Assembly: GCA_032718475.1 (NCBI GenBank)
Contig: JAUCBJ010004742.1
Location: 1-57,893, forward strand
DNA from: Nemertoderma westbladi
Lineage: Eukaryota > Xenacoelomorpha > Nemertodermatida > Nemertodermatidae
Reading direction: 5' to 3'
DNA: 57,893 nucleotides
Of this stretch, positions 11,555 through 24,043 are shown one piece after another. Within the stretch, counting starts at the first letter, position 1. Every line of letters starts with the position of its first letter. A program made the translations under genes and the position numbers. The notes beneath the pieces were generated by a model. It searched no databases, had not been told where the DNA came from, and was given only the letters and a program-made list of their open reading frames with translations.

Positions 11555-11985
11555 GCAAACTTCGCCCGCGTCCAATCTTCGCCCGCGTCCAATCTTCTCC
11601 CGCAGGCAATCTTCGCCCGCGAGCAATCTTCGCCCACTAAACAATTATTGTTTTGGTTAGAAAGAGCCGTCTCTGTAACCTGCTCCTTTCCTTCAATTGG
11701 TAACGACATCGTTTATTGTTTTGGTTAGTAAGAACGGTCTCTGTAATCTGCTCCTTTCCTTCAATTGGTAACAACATCGCTTATTGTTTTGGTTATAAAG
11801 AGCGGTCTCTGTAACCTGCTCCTTTCCTTCAATTGGTAACAACATCGTTTATTGTTTTGGTTAGAAAAAGCCGTCTCTGTAACCTCCTCTTTTCCCATAA
11901 TTGGTAACTAAAATGGTTACTAACACAAACCTTAATGGGCGAAGGGTTGATCGCGGGCGAAGGTTTCCCCCCGGGCGAAGATTGC
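11555..11985. repeat. Compound array: 68-bp tandem units flanked by inverted TTCGCCCGC repeats
   Basis: Four units of 67-69 bp start at 11645, 11712, 11781 and 11849, each with ttattgttttggtta and cctttccttcaattggtaac. To the left are four to five copies of caatcttcgcccgcg (11570-11635). To the right the complementary words gggcgaagg and cgggcgaagattg occur at 11937-11982. The arrangement suggests a non-autonomous element whose termini carry inverted GC-rich repeats and whose interior has expanded. Confidence 0.7.
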
Positions 11986-12739
11986 ACCCAACCGCCTACA
12001 TCCCAGGCATAGGACGTGCAAATTACCTCAAATACTGTCTGTTGTGCAAATAACAGCAGTTCTGTCGGTTATCTATATCCTAAATTTTTAGTGCAATTAT
12101 TTTTAGAAAATTTCGTTTGAAGATATAATAAATTTACCTTGAGTTTTCGAAATAATAAATTTATTTCATTTAAATATTTTAAAAATAATGATTACATTTT
12201 AAAATACGAAAAATAATTTATGTTAATAATAATTAATTATTGAAATGAGAAAGTGATTTTCATGCTCATGAGTAATAAATAAATAAATATGAATGAAATT
12301 TGAAATTATATATTATTTAAAGGGATGGTGATTGGTGGTCGGTCACTATAGTAATAGTATAGAATATTGATCGACTGCCGGTACCAATCTACCAATAGAA
12401 ACAATGGAAAACACTAAACTGGAATGGAGTTACTTTTTCGACGACGAACTTGGATAAGGTTTCATGGAGAAAACTTTACAAATAATTAATTGCAAACATT
12501 TCAAATAAATTAAAATTTCAAATAAAACAATTTACGCAACGTTGTGTGAAAAGTAGCACTTTTCAGCGTTAAGACCCGAGTGAATTCATATACCGCGCTA
12601 GTGAAACGAGGGCGGTCTACATAAATAAACTGGGTCATCGATGCTGCGATTTACGTACAATGATGCACGTAAATCTGTTATATTATGTCAACTTATCGTG
12701 TTCCGAACGCATAAGAGAATACTTTATATAAAATATCCC

Positions 12740-12860
12740 CTTTAATGTCCGCAAAAGTGGGGACAATAAAGACTAATCTCCGCAAAAGTGCGGACAATAA
12801 AAACTTTGTCCGCAAAAGTGTGGACTGTAAAGACTTTACTGTCCGCATTTGCGGAATATA
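12740..12860. repeat. Tandem mini-hairpins (gtccgcaaaagtgcggac type)
   Basis: Three to four units of about 34 bp, each a potential 6-bp stem (GTCCGC/GCGGAC) with a 6-nt loop, followed by aataaagact. Some stems carry one mismatch. A fourth, changed copy reads gtccgcatttgcgg. No coding sequence is associated. Confidence 0.65.
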
Positions 12861-13439
12861 AAGTAATTATCCAATCAATCTTTCTTTCAAAAATGCGGAT
12901 AATAAAATATTTATCCAATCAGCGATCTGGAAGTTTATTCGGTTCACATTATTTATTCTAGATCAGTAATTACGTTGGTAATTATTTACCGGTAATAAAT
13001 TTGGCATTAAAATGTTTAGATGTATGATCTTTTGCTCCAGTAGCTAGTTTAGTTGACTTTTTGGTTTGAATATTTGATTAACTGAAGTACAAAATTTACC
13101 TAAAAGTTGCGATAAATTTGTTACGTTAAACTTCTATTTAAAAAGTGGATATTTTAAAGAAAACAACATATTTTACAAAAAGTATAATTATTTATTACAT
13201 GGGAAAAAAAGTAGAACTTTTAAAATTATTATCGAGGCATTTTACTTACAGAGCGCAAGCGATGTGAATAAAGGGTCGAGCGAATATTGAAAAAATATAG
13301 TCTACGTTTTTTCCCATGTTTTATTATTCTTAAATTTTTTTGTTGCTCAATTCTTCAATAAAATATAGACTTATTTATATAAAGTGTTACAAAATAAATT
13401 GATCTGTAGTATTTTACTGCTTTATTGGTGTTCTCGAAT

Positions 13440-13690
13440 ATTCTTTTCTTAGCAACATAAACCAATATTGGATATTGAGTTCCGTTTTGGAGTTCGCCTT
13501 GCAGACACTAAAGTTTCAATAAATTTTCTTTTGAGTGTGTGAATGTAATTTGCTCAAATTACTTGCAAACCTTTTCTACTAGATGTTCTTTCAAAACATG
13601 TAATAAAATTTAAGAAATTCGACCAAAAAATTTTATATTTATATTTTTAGTCGGGAAAAAAGTAAAATCAATGCAATCCTATGGGTTACC
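13440..13690. repeat. Dispersed repeat family, copy 1 (ataaaccaatattgg type)
   Basis: It contains ataaaccaatattggatatt, gagttccgttttggag, tgagtgtgtgaatgtaattt and gcaaaccttttct in order. The same words occur in the same order at 32880-33080 and 48690-48930, so this is an interspersed family. No termini or coding capacity were identified. Confidence 0.7.
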
Positions 13691-13923
13691 CCCCATTGCA
13701 GAGTTCCAATAGGCCGTAACCGGAGCGATAATAAGTTGACATAATGTAACAAAATGTAACAAAATGTGACATTTAAAATAAATACAGCGGAGCCAATCAC
13801 TTCAATTAACATAAAATTTCAAATAAATTAACATTTCTAAAACTATTATACGAAAACTGCAACTTCTAATATACGAGAACTGCTAAATACGAAAACATAC
13901 GAATATACGAAAACAGTTAATTA

Positions 13924-16904
13924 CTAATATGGTATTTCATTCTGCTTGTATTGTATCCAATCATATGTCTTCGTGCGCGGGTTCATACAAGAGTTGTTGA
14001 TTACTTTGAGCATGTAGCTAGCGGCGTCTTTCTCCGAGGCCTGAGGTTGAAATCGTTTCTTAAGTAAATAAAGTGTCCGTCCACGGAAGCAAGGCAGTCC
14101 GGTGTCCAACATCATAGCAACTAGATTAACCACGTCATTCATGTAGGGTCGAACGCACAAGAAACCACGAACTGTTTGTTCCATAAAGTGTTTAAAAGGA
14201 GCCGGGATCCCGCTCTGGTGGTCACCAAACAGCCCCATAATCATAACCATCTCTTTAGTGAGTTTAATATCAGGCTCGAAACCAATATTCCCTCCGGGGG
14301 AACTCTCGAACATAAACCCGAAGTCTATATGGATGATGTGGCCGTCTTCGTCCAACATTATGTTCCCGTTGTGACGATCTTTTATCTGTAGGATGAAACC
14401 GATGACACTGTAGGCTGCCATGCTGCGGATAAAGTTACGCCGAGCTCGTTGGAATGTTAACGAGGATTCCGGGCCGAACTTCGTGATAAACCACTCGTAC
14501 ATGCCGATGTCGGTCTGTCTACCTATTTGGTCGCGGGACTTTGCGTTGGGAACGCATTCAATGACGCCGCACCCAGGCGAGGTCGCCACTACCCGATACG
14601 GAAACAAAAACAAATCTAACCCCGCCTGACTAAATATATTCTTAAACAAACTTATTATCTGTAGCGCCAACATATCCTGCCTGACGTCATCCCCTACTTT
14701 GAATATAGCCGCCTGCCACTGCAGCTGTACGGCGCCCCCCGATACGCGCAGCCCTACATCCGAGCCGCGACGCGCGATCTCAACCGCGAGACGCTCCACG
14801 TTGTCCACTCCGACCTTCCGGACCCGGAATCTCGCGAGGAACGGCGCCTTCGCCGCACTCTGCATCGGGGTCCCCGAGTTCTTGTCAATATCCATGACAA
14901 CCGACTCGGGGTTGCTAGGGAGATAGCAGCCCGGCTGCACGGTGATTCTCGCCAGCGCTTTGAGACACGCCTTCTTGCGGGCGTCGCCTTTAGGGTAGGG
15001 TTTAATCTCCCCGGAGATGTTAGTCACATCCCCGAAGAACTCAAACTCCCTCTTATAGAAACTCAACGCCAACGGAGACATTTTATCGCTAATTTTAACC
15101 AACAAATTTTCTATAATATCACCGATATCGGGGTCTCTCTCTAATCCGTCTTCGTCGCGAAATAGATTAACTTTCATATTCCATATGAGTTGGTGGGTGA
15201 GAAGATTGGATTGGTCGACGATCCATAAGATAAACTCGCTGATGTAACCGAGTTGGTCGAATCGGAGGGCTTGGACGATCTGGGGGACGTAGAAGAGGAG
15301 GAGAGCGGGCGGGAAACTGCGTAGGACGCGGATCGCGTATTGGGCGGTGGTCGAGTGGTACGGGTAGAGTCGGCTAAAGTAGCTGAGGGACTGCAGGGGG
15401 GTGACGCGCGCCCAGGTCAGCATGTGGGACAGTTCGGAGACGTCGGCCTCCACGGTGTTACTGGTAACGAGGTACGGCAGGACGTCCGGTAGATGCGACA
15501 CGGCGGCGGGGTTGAGACGAACCAAGCGGGTCACCTCGCGGGATATAACCTCGGGTGTCCGGATCCGAGTCGGGAGGTAAACCGCGAGTTCGGGGCTGAT
15601 GGACCAGGCCAGACGGACCGACTCGCGCCAGGACTTATCCGAGGGCGGCTGTTGGCGCCACGTATTGAGCGTATCCTCGGAGTCGAGCCCCTCGCTCGAC
15701 TCCCCGAGCGGGTTTAACCACGCGACTAGTCGCTGTACCTCGTACGCGACCAGCATCAGCAGTAGGTTCCGTCTCTTCGTGTAATCCTTCAGATAACTCT
15801 CGAGGTCCGAGTTGCTCTTACGACTGGTTTTCTTGGAGACCGCGCTCATCGTGGCCGTAGAAGGCAACGTGTTGTGCCAACCCTGTTGGAGCGTGTTAAC
15901 CCGCGGTATAGAGATCGCATTCGCACCGCTATGAGGCGTCTTAGGTGACGTCAATGTCCCCGCTGCATTGGATTCAACCCACGGCATCAGCGGCCCTTTA
16001 GTCAAATACTTTTTATCCGTGTATAAAACATGCCAAAAACTTATAAGCAACTTTATATCCCTTCTGAGCAACGCCCCGGTACTTTTTGGCCAAGTTGGAG
16101 GCCTAATAAAGTAATCGAACGCCGCGTTGTAGACTCTGTGTCGTAAGACGCTTTTGCTGTTAGCGTTAGGAATGACTTCCCCTGAAAGTAGAACCAGACC
16201 CATGTGACAGAGGTTGAAGCGGCCTGGGATGGCGTCTACGTGGTGATTCAAACCAGTAAGGGAGCGGTGCATCAATCGCTCGAACATGGCGACAACTTCG
16301 GGGTTGCAATCCTTGGAAACCGCGAGTCGACGTTTCATGAACGCAGTCCAGATACTGTGAGGTCCCACCGGTGGTAACACCGGCCGCGGTATGTTGTTCT
16401 CGTACGCCTCTAGTGGGTTGATACTCTCTAGGTCGGACGAGTAGAGACCCAACTTGGACGTGACGCTGTACTGCCAGACAGCGCACATCTCGTCTGTGAA
16501 GGCGACCTCGAGGTCAGGTCGAGCCGCTAGCAACCAATCCCAGCAGGCCACAGTCGTTTCCATGGCGTCGTTGTTAAACAGTTTCAATACAGACCAACAC
16601 ACATCGCGGATTAGTTGTCTATTGGTTACTGACTCGCTGATCAGTAACGCTGTACACCGGAACATCGCTTCCAGGTACCGTTCGTTGCTACTACTCGTAC
16701 AAGCTTCCTCTAACGTTTTCCTCATCCTACTGATTAGAGTGTCCGTGGAATCCTCACCCGAATAGGATTTCATCCCGTTGATTTCTCCCTTGTACCGGAT
16801 TCGGAGATTCAGGGTGAACATGAAATCCCCGAGGTCGTTTTTCACGCAACTCGGCCACCTTTCCAGAGTGTCTGCGCTCTGAGGTGCAGACATTTGGTTG
16901 AAAC
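13924..16904 (-). CDS. PI4KA: PI4KA exon 2: helical and kinase domains
   Basis: This exon encodes residues 1010 (split codon) to 2002 of phosphatidylinositol 4-kinase III alpha, which makes PI4P from phosphatidylinositol at the plasma membrane with TTC7, FAM126 and EFR3 partners (family knowledge). The PIK helical region spans about 1390-1630. The kinase core shows KVGDDVRQDMLALQI (1745-1759), catalytic loop DRHNGN (1852-1857) and DFG (1870-1872), all intact. The C-terminus QYKQNEIPY matches the family end. The acceptor TTTAAAG|GT at 16905/16904 is inferred from phase and homology: the join gives HCAG-FNQMSAP, aligning with the animal AGYNRQNAP region. After the DFG segment, MIMGLFGDHQSGIPAPF is about five residues longer than the usual MIMGGKMEATPF-type loop. 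Confidence 0.97.
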
Positions 16905-17064
16905 CTTTAAATACATAATTAAACGAATTAATTAATTAAACACAATTCATTAATGAAAACATTAAATAAATCTTTTGAGAACAGAAGACAAAGTAGAGCT
17001 TAAAGGGCATTTAATTTATCGGTGACCAGACATTACATTACTTTGTCCATAGCCCTGGTGGGGT

Positions 17065-17089
17065 GGGGGGGGGGGGGGGGGGGGGGGGG
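17065..17089 (+). repeat. Poly-G tract (25 nt) in the PI4KA intron
   Basis: Twenty-five uninterrupted G, the longest homopolymer in the window. On the transcribed (minus) strand it is a C run in the pre-mRNA. Confidence 0.95.
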
Positions 17090-18650
17090 TATTTGGAAAC
17101 TCAGGGAATTAATATCTCATATCTCATCTCGACAAATCAACAATGTTATGTTACAGTGGAATGTAAGACAATGAACGAGTCAATAACACAGTTGAATTTT
17201 ACCAAAAGACAATTTAGCATATAGTTTATTTATTACGATTTTATGATTAATAGTATAAAATTCTTTTTTAAATCAATGTATTTTGCACAGGTTGATAATT
17301 TTTCATGGAAGTATTGGTGAATTTCATCAAAAACGAATAGATATGAATGGGATGTTGCTGTCTTAGGCGGAATCCAATGAATGGGATGTTGCTGTCATAG
17401 GCGGAATCCATATTGCGGGTTTAATAGGATATTATAAAATTTAATAAATACGACCCAGTTATTGTGTTGTATAATTTGTTCTATATTATTTTGCTTAGGA
17501 TAGGGGAGGGGGATGTTAAATGAGTCAGTAGTTATTGGATTATCTGCCTTAAAAGAAGGTACAAAAGATATTGGGAATTTGAAATAACCTTGGAAAAATA
17601 CCAAGATTGTTTAATAGATCGATTAAATATAAATAATATTTCGATTTATAGTACTATTTCTGTAGCAATAGACACAGGATATTTAAGGGGGGTTGACTAA
17701 TTACATAACAATTATCGTTCCCTTATTTAGGAGACTCTATTTTACCCAAATTTATTGACATTTGGTACACAACACATGTACATGTATATTGTATATAATA
17801 GGTGGATTAAAAAAAATTTCGCCATTTTAAATTTTTTACCTAATTAACATAATTTATGGAAAAAAATTTTAAATGTCCCATGTAACTGGCCCATGTGAAG
17901 AATACCAGACTTTCTGCCGTTATATTTCACTTTGCAGTTACCCCCATGTGAAGAATACCAGACTTTCACCAAAAACACAGGTTACAGAAGGGCTGAATCT
18001 AACCAAAACAATAAACGAATAAGTATATATATGTACAGCTTATAAGACAGAAATAAGCGCTATAAAACACTTAATAAAGATATAATAAAAAAAATAAAAA
18101 ATCGTCATATATATAAAATTCCAATAAAAAAAGTCGACCGAAAAGTGAAATTCTGGCATTCTTCACATGGGATGGTCACAGGGATGGTCAGCAAGTGCTC
18201 CAAATTTGAGCAGAACAGCATGTTAAATCGACCCTATGACCAGAGTTTTGATAAACGTTCATGTTCAAAAATTATAAAAAAAACGGATTTTTTTGCAATA
18301 TTTTTGACACATTTTTCCATTTTTGACCAATAATTTACACATTTTGTTAAATACTTCAGTTACAACAAAGAAAAATAAAAGTGGTAAGGGGGTGTTTAAG
18401 CATCACCCAGACACCATTCATGCCAAATTTTACACGAATTCGTTCATTTTTGGAAATGCCTTTGCATTTTGAAATTAAAATTTGCATTCTCAAGTAATTG
18501 CACTTAAAGTTTACGGTAAGGGTAATTTAATTAAAGTCTGCCCATTAAAATGTTGGAATGCATACACGTTCGTGGGGCCTTCGCGCAGCACGAGGCCCAG
18601 TTATGGTACCCCTACGCTAAGGCTCACTCACTTCGTGGCTCGCCCCACAA

Positions 18651-18884
18651 CCTAGCTGACAATTTTGTTACAAGGGTTTTCCGGGTCGGTGATTTCATTT
18701 CTAAAGTCAGTTTTCTTATTTAACTGTGTCATTTATGTTTTAATTACTGTCTGTCTGTCCGTCGAAATAAAACCGACAGCTGAACAGACAAACAGACTAT
18801 GTGAATGACGTGACATATGATAACTGATAAAAGATAAAATAGGCACCCTTGAAAACCCCATAACAAAATTTTTAGCTAGTTGGT
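18651..18884. mobile_element. Inverted-repeat element in the PI4KA intron
   Basis: The left arm (18651-18682) contains cctagctgacaattttgtta, then gggttttc. The right arm (18850-18884) carries the imperfect reverse complement. Internal ctgtctgtctg / cagacagac words form a second nested inverted pair. No target-site duplication was resolved. Confidence 0.45.
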
Positions 18885-19072
18885 ATGTCATCCTATTGTT
18901 TTGACATATAAATCGCTGGACAGACAGAAAAAACGACAAACAGACATAGTAGGTTTTGTTAAAAGTGAAAACTGACGATTCGTTTTGTTACTTCGTTTAA
19001 TCAAATATTTGTTACTAATAATCTTTGTTTCGTTTGCCACTACCATCCCTGGCACTAACTATATCTACTAAC

Positions 19073-22000
19073 CCGCGCAATGTAGCACAGATTCCATTGC
19101 CATAGTGAGCCCCGAGTGCTGGAAGCCGCCGTAGTTAATGTTTATAAGATACTCCTGGAGCAGAGAACGTGTCTCGGTTGGAGCGAACTTCATCGCCTCT
19201 TTAACGATGAGAGTACAACGACCGGTAAAGTCCGTCACAATCTTCTCTCGGGCGTCCTGTGTGTCCATTATGGTGATGGTATAGGGCGTGTTGGGCACCA
19301 ACAGTTGCGGGGCGAGTTGGTTGGGGTCGTAATCCCTCACGCTGCTCGACAATAGCTGGAGGATGTCGAACATCGTGTGAAGGAAAGTTCCGTTCCAGAG
19401 GAGGTAAGGCGACTTACCGACCATGTCGGCGAGGTACTTATCGGCCGCGGTTCGGATCAACTTATCGGTGTGGTTGAACTTAACAAGGAGGAACTGCGCG
19501 TGACGTTCCAAATCAGTAGGTCGCGAACCCGTCGGTTTGGAAGAGGAAATAACGTCGAGGAACTTAGCGAACACTTTATCCGCGATGGCGAATATGCAAG
19601 GCCGCATCTGGGACTTATCCAACTGTATGGCTCGATCCTCTAGGTAGACGAACATGTGTTCGAATGAACAGGAACCTTCAATACGGAGAACTTCTAGACT
19701 ATAAACGGCGAGGAGGTAGGTGCACTGGGCGAAGTTAAACCGCGAGACTATTATATTGAGGGTCTCCGGGTGAGCCAGTTGCGATAGCAACGCGCTTTTA
19801 ATCTCGGCGAGTTGCGACGGAGCCAGAGAGTCGTTCTTAAGTACGAAGTTGTAGCGGAGTTCGGAGCCGAGACTCGCTGAGTCGCTGGGACTTGCAAGTA
19901 GCGGACTCTTCAACGCGATCTCGGCGACATTGCGGTACCAGGGCCGGGGCCACACCCCGGACGCCTCGTTGGTAAACCCCATAACCACGCAGTAGAACCA
20001 AAAGTCGTGGAATAGTTTGTGCAGCCGGGGTTTGGGGTCCACTACAGGCGGAATGCGACGGAGTAGAGCCGCGAGCACCGGGAGCAGTAGGCCGAGACTC
20101 GCCGCGCTGCTGGAAGCCTTCAACGCGATGGAGGAGGACTCCGCGATGCGTTTACTCTCCAACCCGTGTTGGATAAACAACTCGAACAACCGGATCAGTA
20201 AGTCGTTCTGTTGTTTCTCGCTTTGAACGTTCGATGCGATTCGTAGGAATACGTCGTTAACCACTTTGGAGCAGTGGTGACAACTCGATTGTTCCGCGTG
20301 ACTCCTCGTAGAATTCGCTTCGACTGCGACTTTAAACAGCGTGTCGAGTATCTGCTGGAGTGTCGGTTGGTTGTCGTTGAGTGCGAGACTAATTGTGGCC
20401 ATCTGCTCTAGTATGATGGGGTCGAGGAGCTGGTCGGTGTGCTGGTTGAACCGCTGCAGGAGGATCTGGAAGACCGAGTCCGCGGTTCCCACAACATCCG
20501 AGAGTCGCGCTCCGATCGTCCCTAACGAAGTCAACGTGTTTATAGAGACGAGACCGTCGCCACGGTTGGCCTCAACGACGCCGTAGAGACGGCTGGAGAG
20601 TTGTGAGAGGAAGGCTTGAATTGCGTTGGGGTTGGCGTCGACGGTGGCGCGGAGAATGCGACACACAGAAGCGATAGCTGCGTCCCGTAGGAGTTCGTGA
20701 CGCGGCGATTCTTCGACAACATCAGGGGCGGTAACCCGACATACCAGAGGGGACTTGCCGCCCGTCTTGTAGTATTTACTTAGTATCGGGGACGGGATGA
20801 AGAGGAAATCCTTGAGCGAGTTGAGACAAACCTCGGAGAGATCAGAGAACTTCTCGGCTAAAGTTCCCAACTCTTCCAGACATGTCAGCAATAACGGAAG
20901 TTGCGACTCTAAGGTTTTTCCTCTCGAGTTTTGCGCTCCGGAATTAATAGTCTCGGCTAAGGTATTCGCTAGTCTTTCCGCTTCAATCTCGTCTCGCACC
21001 ACCCAAGTCTTTAACTTTATACACAACGCGTTCGCTCTGAACTTTCCTACAGCCTCAAACGGTTTATCGGATCGGTTTACAACAGAGTAAATTAATTTAA
21101 TAAAGTTTTGGATTGATGTGTCCACAACCAACGAGGAACTAAATGCTTTCGCTCTGGAACTAACTATATTATAAACCAAAGATAACAAAACTAAATATGC
21201 AATCTCTGTGACGTTCCGGCATTTTAATTTAGTCTGAGTTAATATATTATTGTCGCGGAAAATATCGTCAATTTCGTTTAGAATCGCCTTAGATTCTATA
21301 AACTTCTGCAGCGCGCTCAGCATTCGGATAAATTGTTTTTCTTCAAAATTTACTAATCTATTGTTACCGGTATGTAAAGAAACGGGTCCCTCAGGAGATA
21401 CGAAAACGGTTCCCGCAGAGCTACCAAACAAGTCGTCTTGTATGGAAATATTTGGGCTTTCAGAATTCACAAAATCGCCAGTGTCATCGCGTTTACAAGC
21501 TTTTAACGATGGGTTTTTGTTTCTCGAGAATATAACATCACACGGGAGTTTGTCGGAAGTGGTTCTGCGAGCAAAACCCCGCCATAAACCGATAAGAGAA
21601 ATAAATGCTAAAGACTTTACATTATCTTCTGGTTTCATTTTGTTATCGATTAATATCTTAACTAATTTTTCTACGGAACCGATCCACATGGAAATTACAA
21701 CGTTTCGGAATGTTGAGTTCCGTGTCGCGATATCTGTAGAAACAGCAGCCAAGGAAAACAGGAACATCTCTATATTATACAAGGTGCTATCCCCGAAACA
21801 TCCGTTAATATTGGAATTATCAGAATTAACCCACTTTATATTTTCTAGCCTCTCAAATATACTTTGAATATAAGTTATAATTTCATCTTTATATTGAAAG
21901 TTTGACTGTATAAAATATTTTCCCAGGGCAACAAGAGACATTTGGCGACGATGGTCAACTACAAGCGATTCTCCGGATACTCGTGGACACATATCGATAA

Positions 22001-22100
22001 GTTTTGTTATCATATCACCGGGAGTTGGATTGAGTTCGGATAACGAATCGGCGAAGTCGAGAACGGTGGAATCGAAGAAAGGCATCTTACCGGTACTCAT
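19073..22100 (-). CDS. PI4KA: PI4KA exon 1: N-terminal alpha-solenoid
   Basis: This 3,028-nt exon encodes residues 1-1009 plus the first base of codon 1010. It starts at ATG 22100, the first Met, and a second Met lies five codons on (MSTGKMPFF). The protein is a long helical solenoid typical of the PI4KA N-terminal half, ending SGLTMAMESVLHCAG, which matches the conserved animal segment just before the residues encoded by exon 2. The joined protein is 2,002 residues against about 2,100 in vertebrates, so it is essentially full length. A thousand codons without an intron is unusual for this gene in animals. The frame is intact and no stop or frameshift is seen. Confidence 0.95.
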
Positions 22101-23395
22101 AATTCAGTACCGGTAATGTTATATATTTTACATAAATAGTTAGAACAAACACTGAAACACTACACACTAACAACTAACGTCAGAACGTAATGTGACAATT
22201 GGCAGGCCTATCTAACTCCCTAACATCACAAGTTAACTGCCCTGCTCAGCTGCTGCCATGACTGGACTGTCTATTTATTTATTTATTTATATGATAATCA
22301 TATAATAATAGAATATAAAACAATGTGAACTATAATACCTGTCAGCCTGTGTATACACACACACTCACACACACTGACACAAAAAGTAATTTAAAATAAT
22401 GATCGTTGATCGTGGAGAGAACCGCCCAGGTTCGACAGCTCGAAGGCACCAGCTCAAGGCTCACGGGGGCTACAGATATGAGATACCATACCAATAGAAA
22501 CACGACAATGCACTATGCTATGGCATGTGCATGTATGGTACAGTTGTAAATATTGAACTGTACAGCTGCAACTTGCAAGCCACTTCACTTTAATTTATAG
22601 AATTTTCAAGAATCTAGAAATTAGCTAGAAATTAAGATATTAGAGTATCGGTACGCCTATTTCTGTACTTGCTGCTACTTGAAAAAAATGGTACCGGTAC
22701 TTGAAAATAATGTATTTTCATGACTGCGGGCGCTTTCACTAAACACTTTTACGCTAAAAATGAAAAAAAAACAGCTGAACAGGGTGTACGTGTAAGTCAA
22801 GTCAGTAAGTGTAACTGCAAACAGAATTGAACTTGACATTTGACAGTCTGATAACATTGGCCCTTTTTCATTTTAGCCCTCAATTATAATAGGCCTAATT
22901 CAGTAATTGTTTTGTAAAACACCCCCAGCGTCACCGAGGACAAACAAATCCGATTTTAGTTTATAAATTCTAATTCAACTGCTAAACTCAAGTGACGTGT
23001 ACTGTCTGACTGTACACAGTACACGACATCCAGCAGCAGCACCAGCCTGCCAGCTGTTCTGTTTCGACAAACTAATCCTGTAATCATTGCCTATTGCCAG
23101 ACAGCCTGATTGCTGCATTGCTCACAGACACAGAACAGAGGCTTGAACCGCACGTGGTTGACTTGCTGACTTGTGCTGTTTGGTCAAGTTTTGCACTAAT
23201 TCGAGCTCGAGGTAAGCTGCTTCAGTTTTTGTCAGGTGTAAGGCTGTCAGGATTCAGGAATCCGGTTGACAAATTTAATTCAATGTCAGTGTTGACTGGT
23301 TCACAAATTACTGACTTACCGGTAGTTAACTACGCTACTACAGTACTACGGATTAGATTATAAAGTTGACGTGGTGCACACACAGACACTGCACA
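22101..23395. other. 5' flank of PI4KA
   Basis: This stretch presumably holds the PI4KA promoter and 5' UTR. A TTTA microsatellite lies at 22271-22292 and a CA-rich run at 22352-22380. No TATA box, CpG cluster or other gene could be supported. Confidence 0.4.
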
Positions 23396-24043
23396 GCACT
23401 GTCAGATTGTGCCAGTGCCACAGTCTGACAGTTACAATAGGCCCACAGCTGCGTAGTGGCAGTACCAATACCGGCAACCGGTACTGCAATAACAGTACCG
23501 ATACCAAGGACTACTCTACTATACTCAAGGACTAGCACAGCAGTAATCCGGACCCCGCTAGCACTAGCGGGGTCAATTAGTTTGAAATATTTATAATATT
23601 TCTAGGCCTACCGATATTTTTTTAAATATAATTTGAAGGTTTTCTACCTATTTCCAATACGGTGGATCTGATGGACGCATAATTGAAACATATTACCCAA
23701 TGTGGATGTCATTTTTAGTGAATTTAAATAATTGAGCAGCATTTAGTTTCTTTATTTTTTGAATAATATTATTCGTATATTCGAAATGTATTCAAAGACA
23801 CCCTACGAATTATATTATTTGAACTAGAATGGTTGACACTTTCAGATATTTCGCCCCCGGGCGGCAGACTGTAGAACTGTAGATAGGTCAGGCGCGTTTG
23901 GGAGCAAGTGAGTGTGAGCTGCTTACCCCACTTTGTAAAAATATATCAATGGCCCTGAAAAGGGCTCTTTATTAAGCAAGATCATCAACTTTAGCACCAG
24001 ATAAAATAATAATAGCACATAAACAGACTGTCGTTGTTTAGAA

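Larger units (their letters stand above)
10119..13923. other. Noncoding stretch between the satellites and the PI4KA 3' end
   Basis: No gene is recognised. Contents include a stem-loop with 13-bp perfect arms (10572-10584 with 10617-10629), a Cys/Gly-like GCCCGCG repeat pair and 68-bp array (11555-11985), tandem small hairpins (12740-12860) and a dispersed repeat (13440-13690). PI4KA reads leftward into this stretch. No canonical AATAAA was found on the minus strand within the first 100 bases after its stop codon. Confidence 0.45.
16905..19072 (-). other. PI4KA intron (2,168 bp, phase 1)
   Basis: The donor GTTAGT (19072-19067) follows exon 1. The acceptor is TTTAAAG, ending at 16905, and has no pyrimidine tract. 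The intron holds a 25-nt poly-G run (17065-17089), a 35-bp tandem duplication (17343-17412), inverted copies of catgtgaagaataccagac (17890 and 17944 versus 18148-18172) and an inverted-repeat element at 18651-18884 with arms containing aacctagctgacaattttgt. No other gene is visible in it. Confidence 0.85.

Noticed and set aside
21250-21867. A 205-codon plus-strand open frame
   Set aside because: It lies entirely antisense to PI4KA exon 1, shows no family similarity and is best explained as a shadow of that coding region.
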